Below, piece by piece: positions 1 through 13,311 of a DNA stretch of 64,000 bases. Made by a program: the position numbers and the translations under genes. The DNA lies in NCBI RefSeq assembly GCF_023343835.1, contig NC_064435.1, forward strand, positions 78,254,134-78,318,133, read 5' to 3'. The DNA is from Lagopus muta (lineage: Eukaryota > Chordata > Aves > Galliformes > Phasianidae). Below the pieces are notes generated by a model that had not been told where the DNA came from, did not search any database, and saw only the letters and a program-made list of their open reading frames with translations. The first letter of the stretch is position 1; every line of letters begins with the position of its first letter.

Positions 1-1852
1 CATTCTTAGTCTCTCATATGAAGACATCAGACATCTTGTCGTTCAGGTTTTAAAGCCTCTTTTTATAAACAAAGGTCAGCCTCAAAAAGATGAGGTGCAG
101 CTTCAGGAAAAAATTAAAGTATATACTTGGTATATGTTTCAAAACAGAGAAACTGATTTTTTTCCCATATTAGATGCTGGGACTGAAGAATGCATGTATG
201 GCACTATTTGCTTTTTCTCTCTTTTTCCTTCAATCTCATAGGAAGGAAATATTTTAGAAATGCAATATATTTTTATGTTAGATTTTAACTGTAACATATG
301 ATGCACCTCTGAGGTAGCTGAATGTGAAGAATGTGGCTACTGAAGATTATCTAGTGAATTTACTTCAATGCCTGACAAACAGGAGAGAAGATATTCTTTG
401 ACTGTGGGAATATAAAGGTTTATTATTCATAAATTCCTTCCACTTAGCAGACTAACACATAGCATCTACTAAGAGAAAACAAGAAAGCAAATCCCATCTG
501 TTAAGCATGCAGTTCCATGTTTCAATTTTTTGCCACGCGTGTTCAGGGTTTCAATTACTAAGAGGTGCTAATGCCAGAGTAAGGAAAGCATTTCTTGTAT
601 TTTATGCTAGGTGAAGAATTTAATTTGGTAATACTGAACAGCTGGACCTCCAAAAGGTCTCAAAGGACAGCGTGTCCTTTGCTTCATATGCTTAATTTCT
701 TAGGTGAAATCTCCAGACTCGTTCAACATTCAGGTTGCACTCCCTTCTCTGAGCACTACTTCTTTTAGGAAAGGAAAGGTGTCCTCCTCCTCAGTAAGTA
801 ACCCTGCAAAGAGTGTGTGTGTCTCTGCTGTGTTTCCTGACTCACAATGGAAAACTTCTCAAATGTGTCACTTTAAGTGTTAACATCACAGATAAATGGT
901 TTTCATGGATTTGCAGTTTATGACGAATGCTAGTTTCTCCTTCAACTTTAACACCACAGTTCATAAGAATTAAAGAGAAGTAGCAGCATCTCATAGGAAA
1001 GAAGCTGATTTTTAAGACCAGTTAAGACAGAATATATGTGAGGATGCCTCCTCTTTTATATCTCAGCAGTGAAAGGAGTAGGCTAGCCTTAAAGCAATCC
1101 TTCTAGAAGAGACTGTGCAGTTCCTCCCAAAAATGTGCTGCTTTTAGCTACCTGAGCAGCCATCTCTAAGCAACAGAACGGAACTGCAGTTCCGTGATTT
1201 AGGCAATGAACTATTCTCATAGCTTCCTATCTCATGAAGTATAATACACATAGCATTTGTCTCTGAAGTTGGGTAGGTTTATCAGCACTTGAGGGGCCTT
1301 TCAGTAGTTCACCTAGGTTGTTACAATGCTTCAGAGGTCACATAGTGCTGTGGTATTACCCGCCCAAATAATTTAATATGAGCTTCTGAGCTTCCATTTA
1401 TTGTTGCTCTATCACTGGAATGCAGAGAAATTTTAACTCCAAGGGGGATTCTAAGAATAAATGCCCAGAATTTAGCTTTCCGAATTTCAGCTTCTGAAAG
1501 GGAAGATAGATGATTATCTTAAACAATTAAGGCAGGATGCTCAGGGAGACTTTAATCTCTCATCCTAGCAGCTCAGAATCAATTTAAAGGAGTATACTTA
1601 GAGTTTTCTGTTAAAAAAAGTACTTATACTTAAGTGGTGCTAGCTTTGATAGATGCAGAAAATGAGCATTAGAAATAAGGAGAAAATCAGCATAGTTTTT
1701 ATCTACAGATACTGTAACAATCCCTTAATACCTGAACCTGGCTTCTAATCATGCTAAAAATATTCTTCACTGAAATTTGCCCTCAAAAAGAATTTTAAGA
1801 GAAGGATAAGGATGCCACTTGACTATCCCCATGTATGGGAGTAGTATCCCCA
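1..1852. other. No gene recognised; AT-rich unique sequence
   Basis: I see no convincing open frame, RNA gene or repeat family here. At 1,826-1,861 a motif of about 17 bases (core ccccatgtatggga) occurs twice, four bases apart, directly at the start of the LTR that follows. The second copy overlaps the first bases of that LTR. Confidence 0.5.
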
Positions 1853-2151
1853 TGTATGGGAACTGCTGAGTCACGGCTTGAACCTCTGATTGATCACCTG
1901 AGGCGAGAAATGAGTCAGCCAGAGGAGCACAGGTGGAGGCAGTTCACCTGTGCTGCCTCCTAGACCTATTTAAGAGCTGGCTACCAGTGGGGAAGGATCT
2001 CTTCCGGAGATCTGCTCTGCTGGAGTTTTGTAAGTGAGCCCAGGATATGGATAAGCTTTCTATCTATACTCTTTTTGTTATCATAATCTGCTTTGCCTAT
2101 CTCTCTTGTTTATTTCATAATTATAACATCTTAATATTCATTGATTATATG
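1853..2151 (+). mobile_element. Solo LTR, family L (TATA-bearing, 5-bp target duplication)
   Basis: This element begins TGTATGGGAACTGCTGAG and is colinear with the copies at 6,776-7,100 (minus), 27,388-27,748 and 48,210-48,525. The shared core is rich in E-box-like CACCTG/CAGGTG motifs, followed by a TATA-like TATTTAAG at 1,968-1,975 and then a GGAAGGATCTCTTC block where transcription would start. The other copies end in TATACA; here the end reads TATATG. The flanks CCCCA and CCCCG match at 4 of 5 bases, as expected of a decayed 5-bp target duplication. No internal retroviral genes flank it, so it is a solo LTR. A 5-bp duplication fits an ERVL-like or related class; the family name is not known to me. 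Confidence 0.72.
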
Positions 2152-2156
2152 CCCCG

Positions 2157-4829
2157 TTTTTTAGGATGTAATTTGCCACGTTTCTGCAGATTAATTCACT
2201 TGGCTGTCTCTAGTGTCCATGTTTGCTTTGTTACTAGATCCATAGCACTTCAGAGTAGGGATTTTCTATGTGCGCTTCAGTGTTAAGCCTTCCTGATATG
2301 CTCCCAGGTGCATGATACAAAAATAGCAATAAAATAAAAAGTGTGAGAGTACGAAATGCATTTCAACTCAAAGGTGAAAGATGCGTGTTATTTCTTAGAT
2401 TTTTTTAGCCACAAAATCAATGAAATTTGGAGCTTTGCTACAGTATTTCTATAGAACTGTGTTGATAACTGGAGTAGTTCTGCAAAGATTATTTTTAATA
2501 TATTGCATGAAGTACGAGTTGTTCCAGAACTCCAATAATTTAAACCTGTTCTCAGCCATCTTGAGGTAATAGCATCTTTTATAATTTCTGAGCACATTTT
2601 GCTTTAATACAAAGCCCCGGAAAACTGAGCTTTTCAAAAACTTTCCTAACAAATCAGCAAATTCATTAAATGCTCCCACTGAACCATGATGAACTCTGTC
2701 AAGTAGCTTGGCACTCCTTCTGTCCTGTATCCTTCGCTGGAAAACAAAATTAAGAAAGATTAACTGCTCAGCATGGCTAATGAGCAACTTATGTTGATAT
2801 CGTTTAAAGAGGAAATATTTATGTTACATTATCTCCTAAATCCTGCAACTGTATTGGATCCTGCTGTGCTGAGTGCTTTATGAATGTATGATAGACAGGG
2901 ACTACTTGAAAGAGTTTCTGGAGTAAATAATACCTAGATCATTCGGTGAAAGATTCTATATAAATGCAAAGCAGCTGCTATTACAGTTGGAGGAAGAGTG
3001 GAAGCTGAATTTCTTTTGTACATATTATGCTACTGCAATAATTTTCCAAGAAATGAAAGTGATTTCTCTCTTAGGTGAATATCTTCCTCACGTCCCTCCT
3101 TCCTTCAGGAATCTCTGCGGCTCCGGAGGTGGGAGAGGTTCTTGGGAAATGAAGATTTCTTTTTTATCTTATGTGAGTTAGAATGCTTTTTTTTTTTTTC
3201 ATTCCAAAGCGTTGTGGAAAATAATGAGAAGAAACACTGCTCTCTGCTTATACTATTTTTTTGAGAAAAATGTATGCAATACTAATAGAGGAGCAGTAGT
3301 AGAAATGCCAGTGTATACCTCCTCATGAAACTCTCTGGTCCAGTCTCTCTGAAATGGATAGTAAACCTGAGCTGACTGCAGTAAACTCTGGATTTCACCT
3401 CTGACATTTAAATGCCATTGTTGTTCAAGTACAGAGTTGCTGGGATTGCAGGTGGCATGCTATGAAATGAAAATAAACCTTGCACCAAGAGTTTTTATCC
3501 CACTTGCAACATGATCTGATTATATTCCACTTTTTTCTTTTTTCCCCAATATCAGAGCGACCACTTAATGGCCCCAAAGACCAGGGATTATTTGTACAAG
3601 TTTCTTTGTAATCATACAATTCTGATTCTAGAAACTCATCAAAAAGCTCTGCCTTGATCTTCCTTTCTTTTTCTTCACATAATTTATTCTTCCCCAGCAA
3701 TGTAGGCTGTATGTTGTTCTTTACTCTAAAGTTGTTCCTCTAATATTTCCTCCCATTTTCCTGTGCGTTCCCTTGTAGTCTTCCTTACTGGGAAAGAAGT
3801 GAGAGTGCTCAGATGGAAAGCGTAGTGTGATGCCAACAGGGAAGCATTGTGGCTAAGGGAGTGTCATAGGAAGGGGATCTGATGTAGGTCAGATGTGAAG
3901 GAAGCGTTTTTTATGCTTTTTTCTGGTTTTTTCCATTCTTTTTCCATTTTGGAAAAAGAAAAGCATAAACAGTGTTGCATCTTAAGAAGGTACTGAAAGT
4001 TGCTGGAAATTAAAGCAAGCATGGGAAAAGGAGAAGGTATTTCCTTGCATATTCTTTTGTTTTAATGCTTCTCATCCAGCAAGAGCTCTATGCCAAACAC
4101 TTGTCATCTGAAAGTGCAGTGAAGTACTACATTCTGTGAATGAAAGCCGCTTTATTGTTTCCACATCTTCCCTGTACAGGAAGGTGCAGACAGCATCACA
4201 TCAAAACTCTGGCTAACTGCCCAAGCAAAGCTGCCCATGAAGGCCTACTTGCAGGTGGGTGGGCCCAAATGTGGGCAGAAATTGACGCACATTAAGCTAG
4301 CTGGTTTTGTTTAAGAATTCTTGTTTTACAGTTTAAAAATAAACATTTTTCTCTGCCAACTTCTGTAAGTACGTTAATGCTTTACTTTGAGTCTTTCTGA
4401 GCTTTACTGAAGAAAGATTTTCTTGTGCTTGCGAAAAACCAAAAGCATATTTTCTATTTTTCAAAGCAGATTTTCTTATGAGATTAGAGGGGAAAAAAAA
4501 AACCACAAAACCAACCATTAAATGGGGTTTCAGAATTTAAGGCTGAATCTTTAGAAAGATTAATCACAAATTGTTAAGCAGCACAAATGCAGACCCTGTT
4601 CATGCAATTGGGAAGTCCTTTCAGATGGCATTATTATTTCAAACAGACAAGTTATTGAATTTTGAACATATATTAACAAAATCCTGTGTTACATTATCTT
4701 GATATGTAATTTAGAACCTTTTATTCTAAAATTATCTGGATTTCTCATGAATGGCATAAGGTCCAGTTTGATTTGAATGCTGTCTTTACTAGAGGTAGTC
4801 TTACTTCAAATTTGTATACTGAAATTTTT
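2157..4829. other. No gene recognised apart from a tentative minus-strand exon
   Basis: The stretch is AT-rich with scattered short frames. The only segment I would single out is the minus-strand open stretch at about 2,640-2,736, listed separately. No known repeat family is recognised. Confidence 0.4.
2640..2736 (-). other. Tentative coding exon with a CARD-like helix pattern
   Basis: On the minus strand a pyrimidine-rich tract ending TTTTGTTTTCCAG gives a good splice acceptor just before position 2,736. The following frame reads a basic stretch, then KLLDRVHHGSVGAFNEF. This resembles the R...KLLD.V...G..AF..F pattern of helices 4-5 in caspase-recruitment (CARD) domains. The frame stays open to 2,449, but past about 2,640 it no longer looks like a CARD, and no clear splice donor is visible. 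No partner exon carrying helices 1-3 was found upstream on this strand. It could be a decayed exon, a pseudogene fragment or chance. Confidence 0.2.
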
Positions 4830-5041
4830 TTTTTTCCAGAAAGGGTTGTTAAGCACTGGAATAGGCTCCTCAGGGAGGTGGTTGAGTCACCAACCCTGAA
4901 TGTGTTTAAAAGCCATTTGGATGTGGTGGTCAGGGACGTGATTTAGTGGAGGGTTGTTAGAGTTAGGGTAGTATGGTTAGGTTGTGGTTGGACTTGATGA
5001 TCTTTAAGGTCTTTTCCAATCTGAACAAGTCTATGATTCTG
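4830..5041 (+). mobile_element. CR1 LINE, 3' end fragment
   Basis: The sequence matches the well-known avian CR1 3' region: a short remnant of the reverse-transcriptase ORF end (AGGCTCCTCAGGGAGGTGG, then the GGTTGGACTTGATGATCTT block), followed by a terminal TCTATGATTCTG that fits the CR1 (ATTCTRTG) tail. It is strongly 5'-truncated, as most CR1 copies are. It has no coding capacity. Confidence 0.9.
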
Positions 5042-6770
5042 TTAACAGTCATTTAAAACATTGTTATTAGGATTTTGCTGTGCAGCTACAAACAGGCAAA
5101 GCCCATCTTCAGTGGGCAAAATGAGTTCTCAGAGCTGCTCCTGTTAAAAGAGATGTCTATAGTAGTTCTAAACTTCAGATAAATGCAAACAGCCAGAATA
5201 AGCCTTCCGTAACACGACACTTTGGAAAGACTGGCAATTTCTGTCTTAGACAGATTTCTCTTGTGCATAAAGTTTTACTTATTGGAAACTAAATACTGAG
5301 ATTTTGAAAGTAAAAAAAAAAATAAATTAGAAGGAAAATAAGAATTCAAAGACTTCAGTTTATACTTTAAAAGTACATATAGCTCTACATATGTGAAATA
5401 CAGTCCCAAGGATGATTTTGTTCTTCCTGTGACATTAACAGTTCTTCTACTGCATCAATAAGAAAGGTCACTGGTGTTGCTAGAACTTAGGACTAGATAC
5501 TAAAATCTGTCTCTGTGTATCTGGGGTGTTGGAGACACATTTGCTTTGAAAGAGGACTTCAGGCTGATAAAGATTCATTAACTTACTGTAGAAGTCTGGC
5601 AATTATTCTATATTCTGAATTCACAGACATAGGGACTGGTTACTGTTCATATTACTTGAACAAAAGACAAATCAAGATGGAGTAGTGGTGTTATAGGTGC
5701 TCCTGGGTGACATTAAGCATGTTGCAGAAGTTTGTTTTGATCTTCTTTATCCAACCTTTGAAGCTTTCTTAGATTTATATCTTTTTTGACTTGCCTTTTT
5801 TCCAGAGCTGATCTTATGTATTATTTTCCTGATCCTCCTCTTAGATGAAAGTTTTCCTTTTCTGTGACTTTGTATGTTATCTTTCAAGTGGCTTTCATGG
5901 CTGTTTCTTAAATCTCAAACTGAGAAGACAGCTGCTCTAAGTTTCATGCATGCTCTCTGAAGCTTTCCTGCATAGGAAATGGCACTGCTTTGTATTCTAA
6001 GGGCACCTAGCATTTCATAGGGATGTAAGAGCATGGAGCAAGGGGACTGGCTGCGCAGCAACTATGGTGTTAAACAGAGATCTGTCTGGAGATGTTTGAA
6101 GGGGGAACTCCAAATCATCTGCTGAATACATCGGGAAGCATTTTAGAGAACAAAAGACTACAGACGAATAATATCAAATTCCTAGGGAAAGGACTGAGAT
6201 CAGGGCAAATCTTTTCATAAATATTTGTCCTTCACTATCTTAATAATTATATACCTTCAAGTTTTCAGATCAGTTATCAGTCTGCTGAATTCTTCGTTAT
6301 CTGCTCTACTGTCTATAATATTTCTTTTAAACAAGCAAAAGTAAACCAGAGGACACTTTCATAGGGTGCAAAATTAATGACTACTGGCGGAGATTCAGCT
6401 GTCTTAGCTCTAGACTAATTACTCTTCTAAGATTTGCTCTTAAGGCAGAACAAAGAGAGAAACGTGCCTCTGAAGGTTAACTGATCTCCTTTTTAGAGAT
6501 TTCTGCAGGTATTATCTAGAAATCCCCATCTTACCCCATTACCTAGTCTCAGGCTCCCTCTGTAGTCAATTTTCCTGAAAGCAGAGATCCTGGATGTCTT
6601 AGCTCCAGCAAGCCAGATGGATAAGTATCAGTGGAAGTGTGCGTGAGGTATGTTGTGATAATCATGGTTTTTTTTTGGAATTCAGAACTGGTCACCTGAA
6701 ATGCAGGCAAGATCTGAAAATGAGTTGTCTAGAGGGACTTCCGGCTGCATTACAAAGCACAAATGATAAT
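5042..6770. other. No gene recognised
   Basis: AT-rich unique sequence with no open frame, RNA gene or repeat that I can support. Confidence 0.4.
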
Positions 6771-6775
6771 CTCTA

Positions 6776-7100
6776 TGTATAATCAATGGATATCAAGATG
6801 TTACAATCACAATATAATCAAGAGAGTTAGGCAAAATGGACAATGATAACAAAAGAGAATAAATGGAAAGCTTACCCTTATGCTGGGCTCACCTACAAAA
6901 CACCAGAAGAGGCAATCTCCAGAAGAGATCCTTCCCCACTGGTAGCCAGTTCTTAAATAGGTCTAGGAGGGCTGGAGCCTGGCTCCACCTCTTCCGACAG
7001 CACAGGTGAATTGCCTCCACCTGTGCTCCTCTGGCTGACTCATGGCTCACCTCAGGTGATCAGTCAGAGGTTCAGGCCATGCCTCAGCAGTTCCCATACA
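6776..7100 (-). mobile_element. Solo LTR, family L, minus orientation
   Basis: Read on the minus strand this runs from TGTATGGGAACTGCTGAGG at 7,100 to TTGATTATACA at 6,776, a 325-bp TG...CA element. It contains the same CACCTG-rich upstream part, TATA-like TATTTAAG (plus-strand positions 6,952-6,959) and GGAAGGATCTCTTCTGGAGA block as the other family L copies. Plus-strand flanks CTCTA (6,771-6,775) and CTCTG (7,101-7,105) match at 4 of 5 bases, consistent with an aged 5-bp target duplication. No internal retroviral sequence flanks it. Confidence 0.78.
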
Positions 7101-7105
7101 CTCTG

Positions 7106-10100
7106 TCAGAGGGTTATGTGAAGGAGCAGAAATAGGGTGTAGTTATTGTTTTGTCTAGATAGAAGTCTACATGTTGCCTTGCTCTGCTTTCAGGACACTG
7201 GGCCTGTGTTTTACATGGTCTAGGTCTCCCAGTGAGCTGTGCATGTAGCCAAATAATTTGACTTTGGAGTTTGGGATTTTACATTTTAGTCCTCTGCTGT
7301 ATTGATCCCTAAGGAACTGCTGGAGTCTGAATTATCTGCACTGCACAGCCCAGCCTGAGCTTCATAAGCTCTCAAATGAGTGGAATTTAATTGAGAATGT
7401 TCCCTGTGCAGTAAAGGAGCAGAAGAATCAAACTAGATGCTCTGTACATATCAAAGCCTCCCAGATGCAATTAATGAGAGTGAAATAACACAAGAATTAT
7501 TTTTATTTTTCTCACCAGCTTTTGAGTTCAGACATATTATATCACATGGAACAGGAAGCAGATCTTGATATCATCTGAACATCATTACCAATAAATAAAC
7601 AAAAGTTTATGTCACTGAAAATTTAGTCTGTATTCCAGTGAAAGTGCTTATGTACCCAATATATATGGGCAAAAAAGCAAACCAGAATATTTGCACAGTT
7701 TCTCACTGGTGACTTGGATTTATATAGAATTTGGCTAACGACCAAACAGGGAGGAATGATTACTTATTTACTGGTGGAAAAGTAAAAGAACAATGCATGC
7801 TCACTCTTCAGACCAGAGTGGAAGATGCACTAAAGAAAATAATAGCAAAATGTGATAGTGAAGTAGTAGAGTATCTCTGTATTTTGAGAATGGGGTAGCT
7901 CTGTTAGAAACGTTCAACCTAATGGTTACAGTGCATAGGCATGGATGCATTTAAGATTGCTTTGTGTGGTGTTAAAAAAACATCCTTTAACAGAGCACTC
8001 TTTGGTCCAAAATAGAGCAGAAAGTTGTTTGCTTTGGTCAGATCCTACAGGAAAGTTTTGCACTGGTACCTCTCTGGAAGCAGAATTATCTTAAGGCATT
8101 TGCTGTGAAAACCCCTGGCACCGTTATGAATTACTAAGGAAGTCTGTGCCCCAGGGTGTTTTTTGGTCACCAAGTCTTATTTCAATAACCTGAAGTAAGG
8201 ATACACTCAGTGCAGAAGGCAGAAAATGTTTATGTAAACTGTAACATTTTCCATGGAAAGATTAAGAATAATCTTTGAGCTAAGTACTTACAGACCTAAA
8301 TGTAAAATAAAGGTAACTTAGTTTTCCTTTCCTGCTGGTTTCTTCATCTGTGAAAAGAGATCTCTAAACTAATCAAGTTGCTTTTCCTGTTGGCTAGAAG
8401 GCAAGAAGTACATCCAGAAGCTATTGCATAATCAGTTTTTTATAAACATGAATAAGTTTGAAATCCTGGTGACACAGACCATTGGAGAGAAACAGCAAAT
8501 GGCTGTGGAGAGGTTCTGAAGACAAAAGCTGAAAATACTTTATGGAGACAAATGGGAAAAATATGATCACAAGCACCCTTAAAAAATAAAAATTCTAGCA
8601 TGTTTTTATTTTGTTTTTAGCTCTCTTCTACTTGAAAGCATTATATTGAACCATTTGTTTAAGCCCCGCACTTCCAAAATAGCAAAGCTTTTTGAGAGTG
8701 GGACCAGAAAAGAAACTGATTGGAAGTTTGTCTTCAGTTTCCGTTCTGATACTTCATGTATGCCTGTGCTTCCTGCTTTACTGGAGTGCTGCAGCTGTTT
8801 GTTTTGGGCTTGCTGATGGTACTTCTGGCAGGTGCATATCTCTCCAAGTTTGACAGGAAGTGACTGTTTTGTTAAAACCTTCAGATGGCTCCACTCCTCC
8901 TTGTGCTTGCTAATGCAGTCACTGCCTCATCATTTCTCACTTTCTGAGAGATACTCTGGTAGGCAGGATGGGTGAGTTTGTCTCATCCCTGCTCTTACAG
9001 GGCCTTTCCTCTCATCTTGCCTGGGGATTTTTCTGTCTCTATGGCTCCAGCCTTTTGCTTATCTACTGGCATGTCCCATCCTGCACCAGGGCAGCAAATC
9101 CACTGTTTTTATTTTGTATCATCTGGAAATGCTGATGCTGGATGAAAGGTTTTTATGCTAACGTAACACTTGTTGTGTCTTTCAATTGATTTTTCATTTT
9201 TATCTAAAATTTTCTGGCTTGTATAAGTGTGGGTAAAAATAGTGGATAAATGTGGGTTAAAAAAAGTGTTCTGGATACTGCGTGATGGCTAGCAGGATTA
9301 TTTTGGATGCACTGTTGCTCTCATCTGGGGACTGAGCTGCAAAATTGCTGTGAGAGAGTGAAACATCTTGGCAGAGATATAGAGCTACTTTCTTATCTCC
9401 AAAGGAACAGGGTGAGACTCACTCTGATATGCAAAGTCATTATGATTAATGGCTAATATCCTCTGCATTAAAACAAATTTGTAGCTGTAGATTTCAAAAT
9501 CAGTTTGGGGATAATTCTAGTCTCCATCAATAGACAAAGGTACTGATTCAGCTCCACGTTCCTCTTTCTTTCCACTGGTAATATTGCTACCCTAACAATT
9601 TTCATAAGACATTAGTATCCCTAAGGAGTGGATAAAGGGGCTTTTTAGCCAGATGTCCCACACCTGTCAGTGCTGTGCAAAAGCAGAGATGGTGGTCAGG
9701 ATGCTCAGGGCTAGTATGGCCCATTAAGATGTATCACCGGGTAGAGCTTCTGCTGGTTAGAGCCACCGGGAAGTTTGAGCAGACAAAAATCAGGAAGCCT
9801 TAGTTTTTCCTTAGATCACCTCACTTCATACCAAATCTCTAAATTGTTTTGGTTTTGTTTTTGTTTTTTTTTTTGTTGTTGTTGTTTTGTTTTCCTCTGC
9901 AGGCACTCTGTGCAAAAAGAGTCATTCTTCTCTTTCACTTCTTTACCCTTAGTATGAGCAATAGGTCTGGAATGGGAACAGTGAAAACTAAATCAGAAAT
10001 AGTCAATACAGGGTGGTGAAACTTTACAGACAGGACAACACTGAAAAATCACGATAGAGTAGAACTTTAGGAATGAATAATTCTCATAGCATTAATGCTT

Positions 10101-12949
10101 CACATCACTGACTGCCTAATTTTCTAATGCTTCTGAGGTGTGATAGCAGAAATTATCTCTGCTAATTTTCTGTAGGCCAGTTATGTATATCCTGCTGCTT
10201 ATCTATTTTGGTAATTTCTGCTTAGTTAATATTCACAAATTTATTCCTATTTATTTAAAGGGATCAGTCAGGTTTTTAAAAGGACATGAATGAGAAGAAA
10301 TGAAATGACAGTCTTTATGCTGATATTTTTTTTCAATATATCACATGCCTCACCCACACCCACACTGCAGATTTTTGTGTTTTTAAAAAACAAGGGCTAC
10401 CGAATAGTTTTTTCCGCTTTATAAGTAAGCTACATGGTTTAGCAAACATGTCTGGACTTTTTAAAATACTAATAAATGGCTCCATTCACTATAGAAAACC
10501 CTTCAAAAAAGGTTTCCTCTTACTTATGTTAGTGACAACAGCTTCAGAAGACATGCACAAACACAAAAGAAAAAGGGAAATATGGAGAAGAAAGCACTGT
10601 AGAACTGTATTCCCTCCCTTCCTTGGAATTTTCAGAGAATTACACACAAAAGTCAGGAAAAAATACTACTTTTGGAATATGAGCAATAGAGTTTGAAAAT
10701 AAATTATGCTAGTCATGCTACAACTTTAATTACTCATTTCATGACTTTACAACTCTCATGAAAGATGTATTTGAAGATTATAAATTAGTACTTTCCTATC
10801 GGCCTTGAAATATTAGTATAATAATTCTTTAGCATGAATAAAGACCTACAAAGATAGTTTTATGAAAAGAAGGGTTTTTATTGTGTAATTAAGTTTTCAT
10901 TCACATCATCTATCTTCTAGAGGAAAAAAAAGCATATGGGACTTCTAAGAAGGTTTCACGTGACTGAAAAGAAAGGTTAATTAACTTTACTTATCAGGTT
11001 GCATTAGCAAAATAGTTTTATCTCCAAATGGAACAGAAATTGGGAAGAATTCTCTTAGTAAAATGTGTATTTCAACACATAGCAACATCTGCCTTGTATC
11101 ATATCCTACTAAACAGAGGAGAAGGTATCAAAGAAGTATCCTGCTATAATCCACTGATTGTGGAAGGACCATTGGTCCTCAACAAAAATAGATGTAACAT
11201 GCTATGGCAACTGGCCTGGAGTGCCTGGTATAAAAAGAGGCTGATGTATTTCAAAATGAATGACACACAGAGATAGTTTGCAAAGGGAACTCGGAGAAAT
11301 TATGATGAAAGTATTTTCTATTGCCTTTCTCTGAAGGAGGCTTGTTGCTTGGCTGCTTCTGGATGCAACAAAACAAGAAAAAACCTCTCTCTCTAGACCT
11401 TCCACTTGTGCCCTATTACAATTCTTACAATTCTGAGTACATTTTGTCCTTCCAACTCATTTTTTTTCTTGCGGAGGAAATTGTGGAGTACTGATGGCTG
11501 CTGCTTTCAGCATCTCCCAAACTAACTGATGGCTCATCCTCACTTGTGTAAACTTAATGTGGAATACTGAAACCCAAAAACAAAAAAAACATAGAACCAT
11601 GACAACTTGCCACCAGATGTTGTCCTGGGGCTATGGTTCTGACCCCCTGTGTGATCCTCTATGTGACACCAGGTGCCTGCTGCCTACAGATCACCATTCC
11701 TGGCTCTCTGTCTAGCACTGTTCTCCTTCCAGCACCCAGCCTGCTTACAGAGCTCGCTTTGCCATGAGATGGGGCACGTAGTGTTCTTTCTGCAGGCCCT
11801 TGGGCATATTTGTGAAATGTTGCATCGAGTGTAAGTGAGCATAAAGGACAAAGCAGGAGCCACTCAGTCCAGTGACTGAGAACTCTGTCCCTGAATGTGT
11901 TAAATGGCTCTTGTGTGTTGTATGTTTTTAGGCCTACTTCCCAGCTGACCTTCCAAATCACAAATAGAATGTTTCCCTCTCTGGCAGTTGGGTGGCTCAT
12001 TGATGTACATGGCTTATCTTAAGCAGGCAGCTAAACTTCTCTGTCATCTTCATCATATACTAGCTAAAGCCACAGTCAAACTTCTGCAGATGTCTTAAGG
12101 CTAAACATGTCTTGGTTTCAGTCTCTCTTTGAGATGGATAAAGTATTTATTTTTGAAAATAACAATGAATGAATCCCTGCCAGTGACATAAAGGATAATT
12201 TGAAGAGTAAAAATGATGGGTATACAGGCTTTACATAGCTACTTAAATATAAAAAGCTATGTCTCCATATAAGAACACCTAAGATATCAATCCAACATTC
12301 TTCCCTAATAAACTCAGTTCAGCCCGAGGGACTGCAAAACCTGTCAGTAAATGAGATATGCTACTGTGGCTGTTAAGTTTGCTGCAATGCTACAGGCCTG
12401 ATTTCATGCTAATGTAGCTTGATATAGCCTCATTTCAGTTAATGTAGCCAAAATCTGATAAAATATTAGGTTTCATAAGTCTGCTTGCAGAAAAAGGCGA
12501 TCAGAAACAAGATTTTCCTGGCATTGATTCTTCTGCTTGTAAGCTAAAAACACAAGTAATTTTTCATTTACAAAATTTAAATTGCTGTTTTTTAAATGAA
12601 AGTATGTGCTTAAATACATGAATTACATAAAACATATCTGAAGCTGGGAAAAGAATCTGGAAAGGATCATTAGAATTGATCAGAGAAAAGAAAGAGCAGT
12701 ACTCCAAAGTAAAATAAACTTTGTAAGAGTTCTGGTGTAAAATAATGCTAGCTTTTATGAGCATTCAAAATAGCGAATTTAAAAGGAAATTTTAAAAATT
12801 TTAAATTTGATAATTAAAGATATTACTTAATCAGACTCTTAAATGCATATGTGTAATGCTTAACTAAACCACGCAGAGTTTATAAGAGTACCTATGAGTT
12901 TAGCAGAGGCTTTGCTAATTTGAATTTACATCTCCTTTTTCTGCTTTTC
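7106..12949. other. No gene recognised; long unique stretch
   Basis: Nearly 6 kb of AT-rich sequence. It holds short frames such as those at 10,448-10,696 and 11,659-12,000, which have no recognisable domain and no convincing splice context. A T-rich/GTT run lies at about 9,856-9,892. I recognise no transposon families here. Confidence 0.4.
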
Positions 12950-13270
12950 TCAATCGACTTCTGCACTTTCAAAGAGTAAGCTCTATCCCTAACAAACTGA
13001 AAAAATCTGTGTATGGAAATCTGTTTTTATAAGACTTAATACAGGCAGCCTGGCCTGGCTTTTGGGCGTGGGTGGATTACCAGGTACTGACATCTCCTTT
13101 TTGTAAAGCCTGAGTTTACTCTGCTGCTTCACCCAATTGTTTCACCATCCCTGGAGCACAGAATCATGTGCTGGTTTGCCTGAGCAGAGGGTTGGAATCT
13201 AATGGCCGTTTCTGAGAAATGTTTGTATCTGGGACTCTAAGAGAGCTGTTTGTATCTCTTTCTGTTCACT

Positions 13271-13271
<1 letters not shown>

Positions 13272-13307
<36 letters not shown>
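13272..13307 (+). repeat. A36 homopolymer tract
   Basis: An uninterrupted run of 36 adenines lies inside the 510-bp stretch that copy A has and copy B lacks. It could be a poly(A) tail of a retrocopied sequence to its left (13,013-13,271) or a simple repeat expansion. No AATAAA lies in the usual window just upstream, so the retrocopy reading is uncertain. Confidence 0.9.
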
Positions 13308-13311
<4 letters not shown>

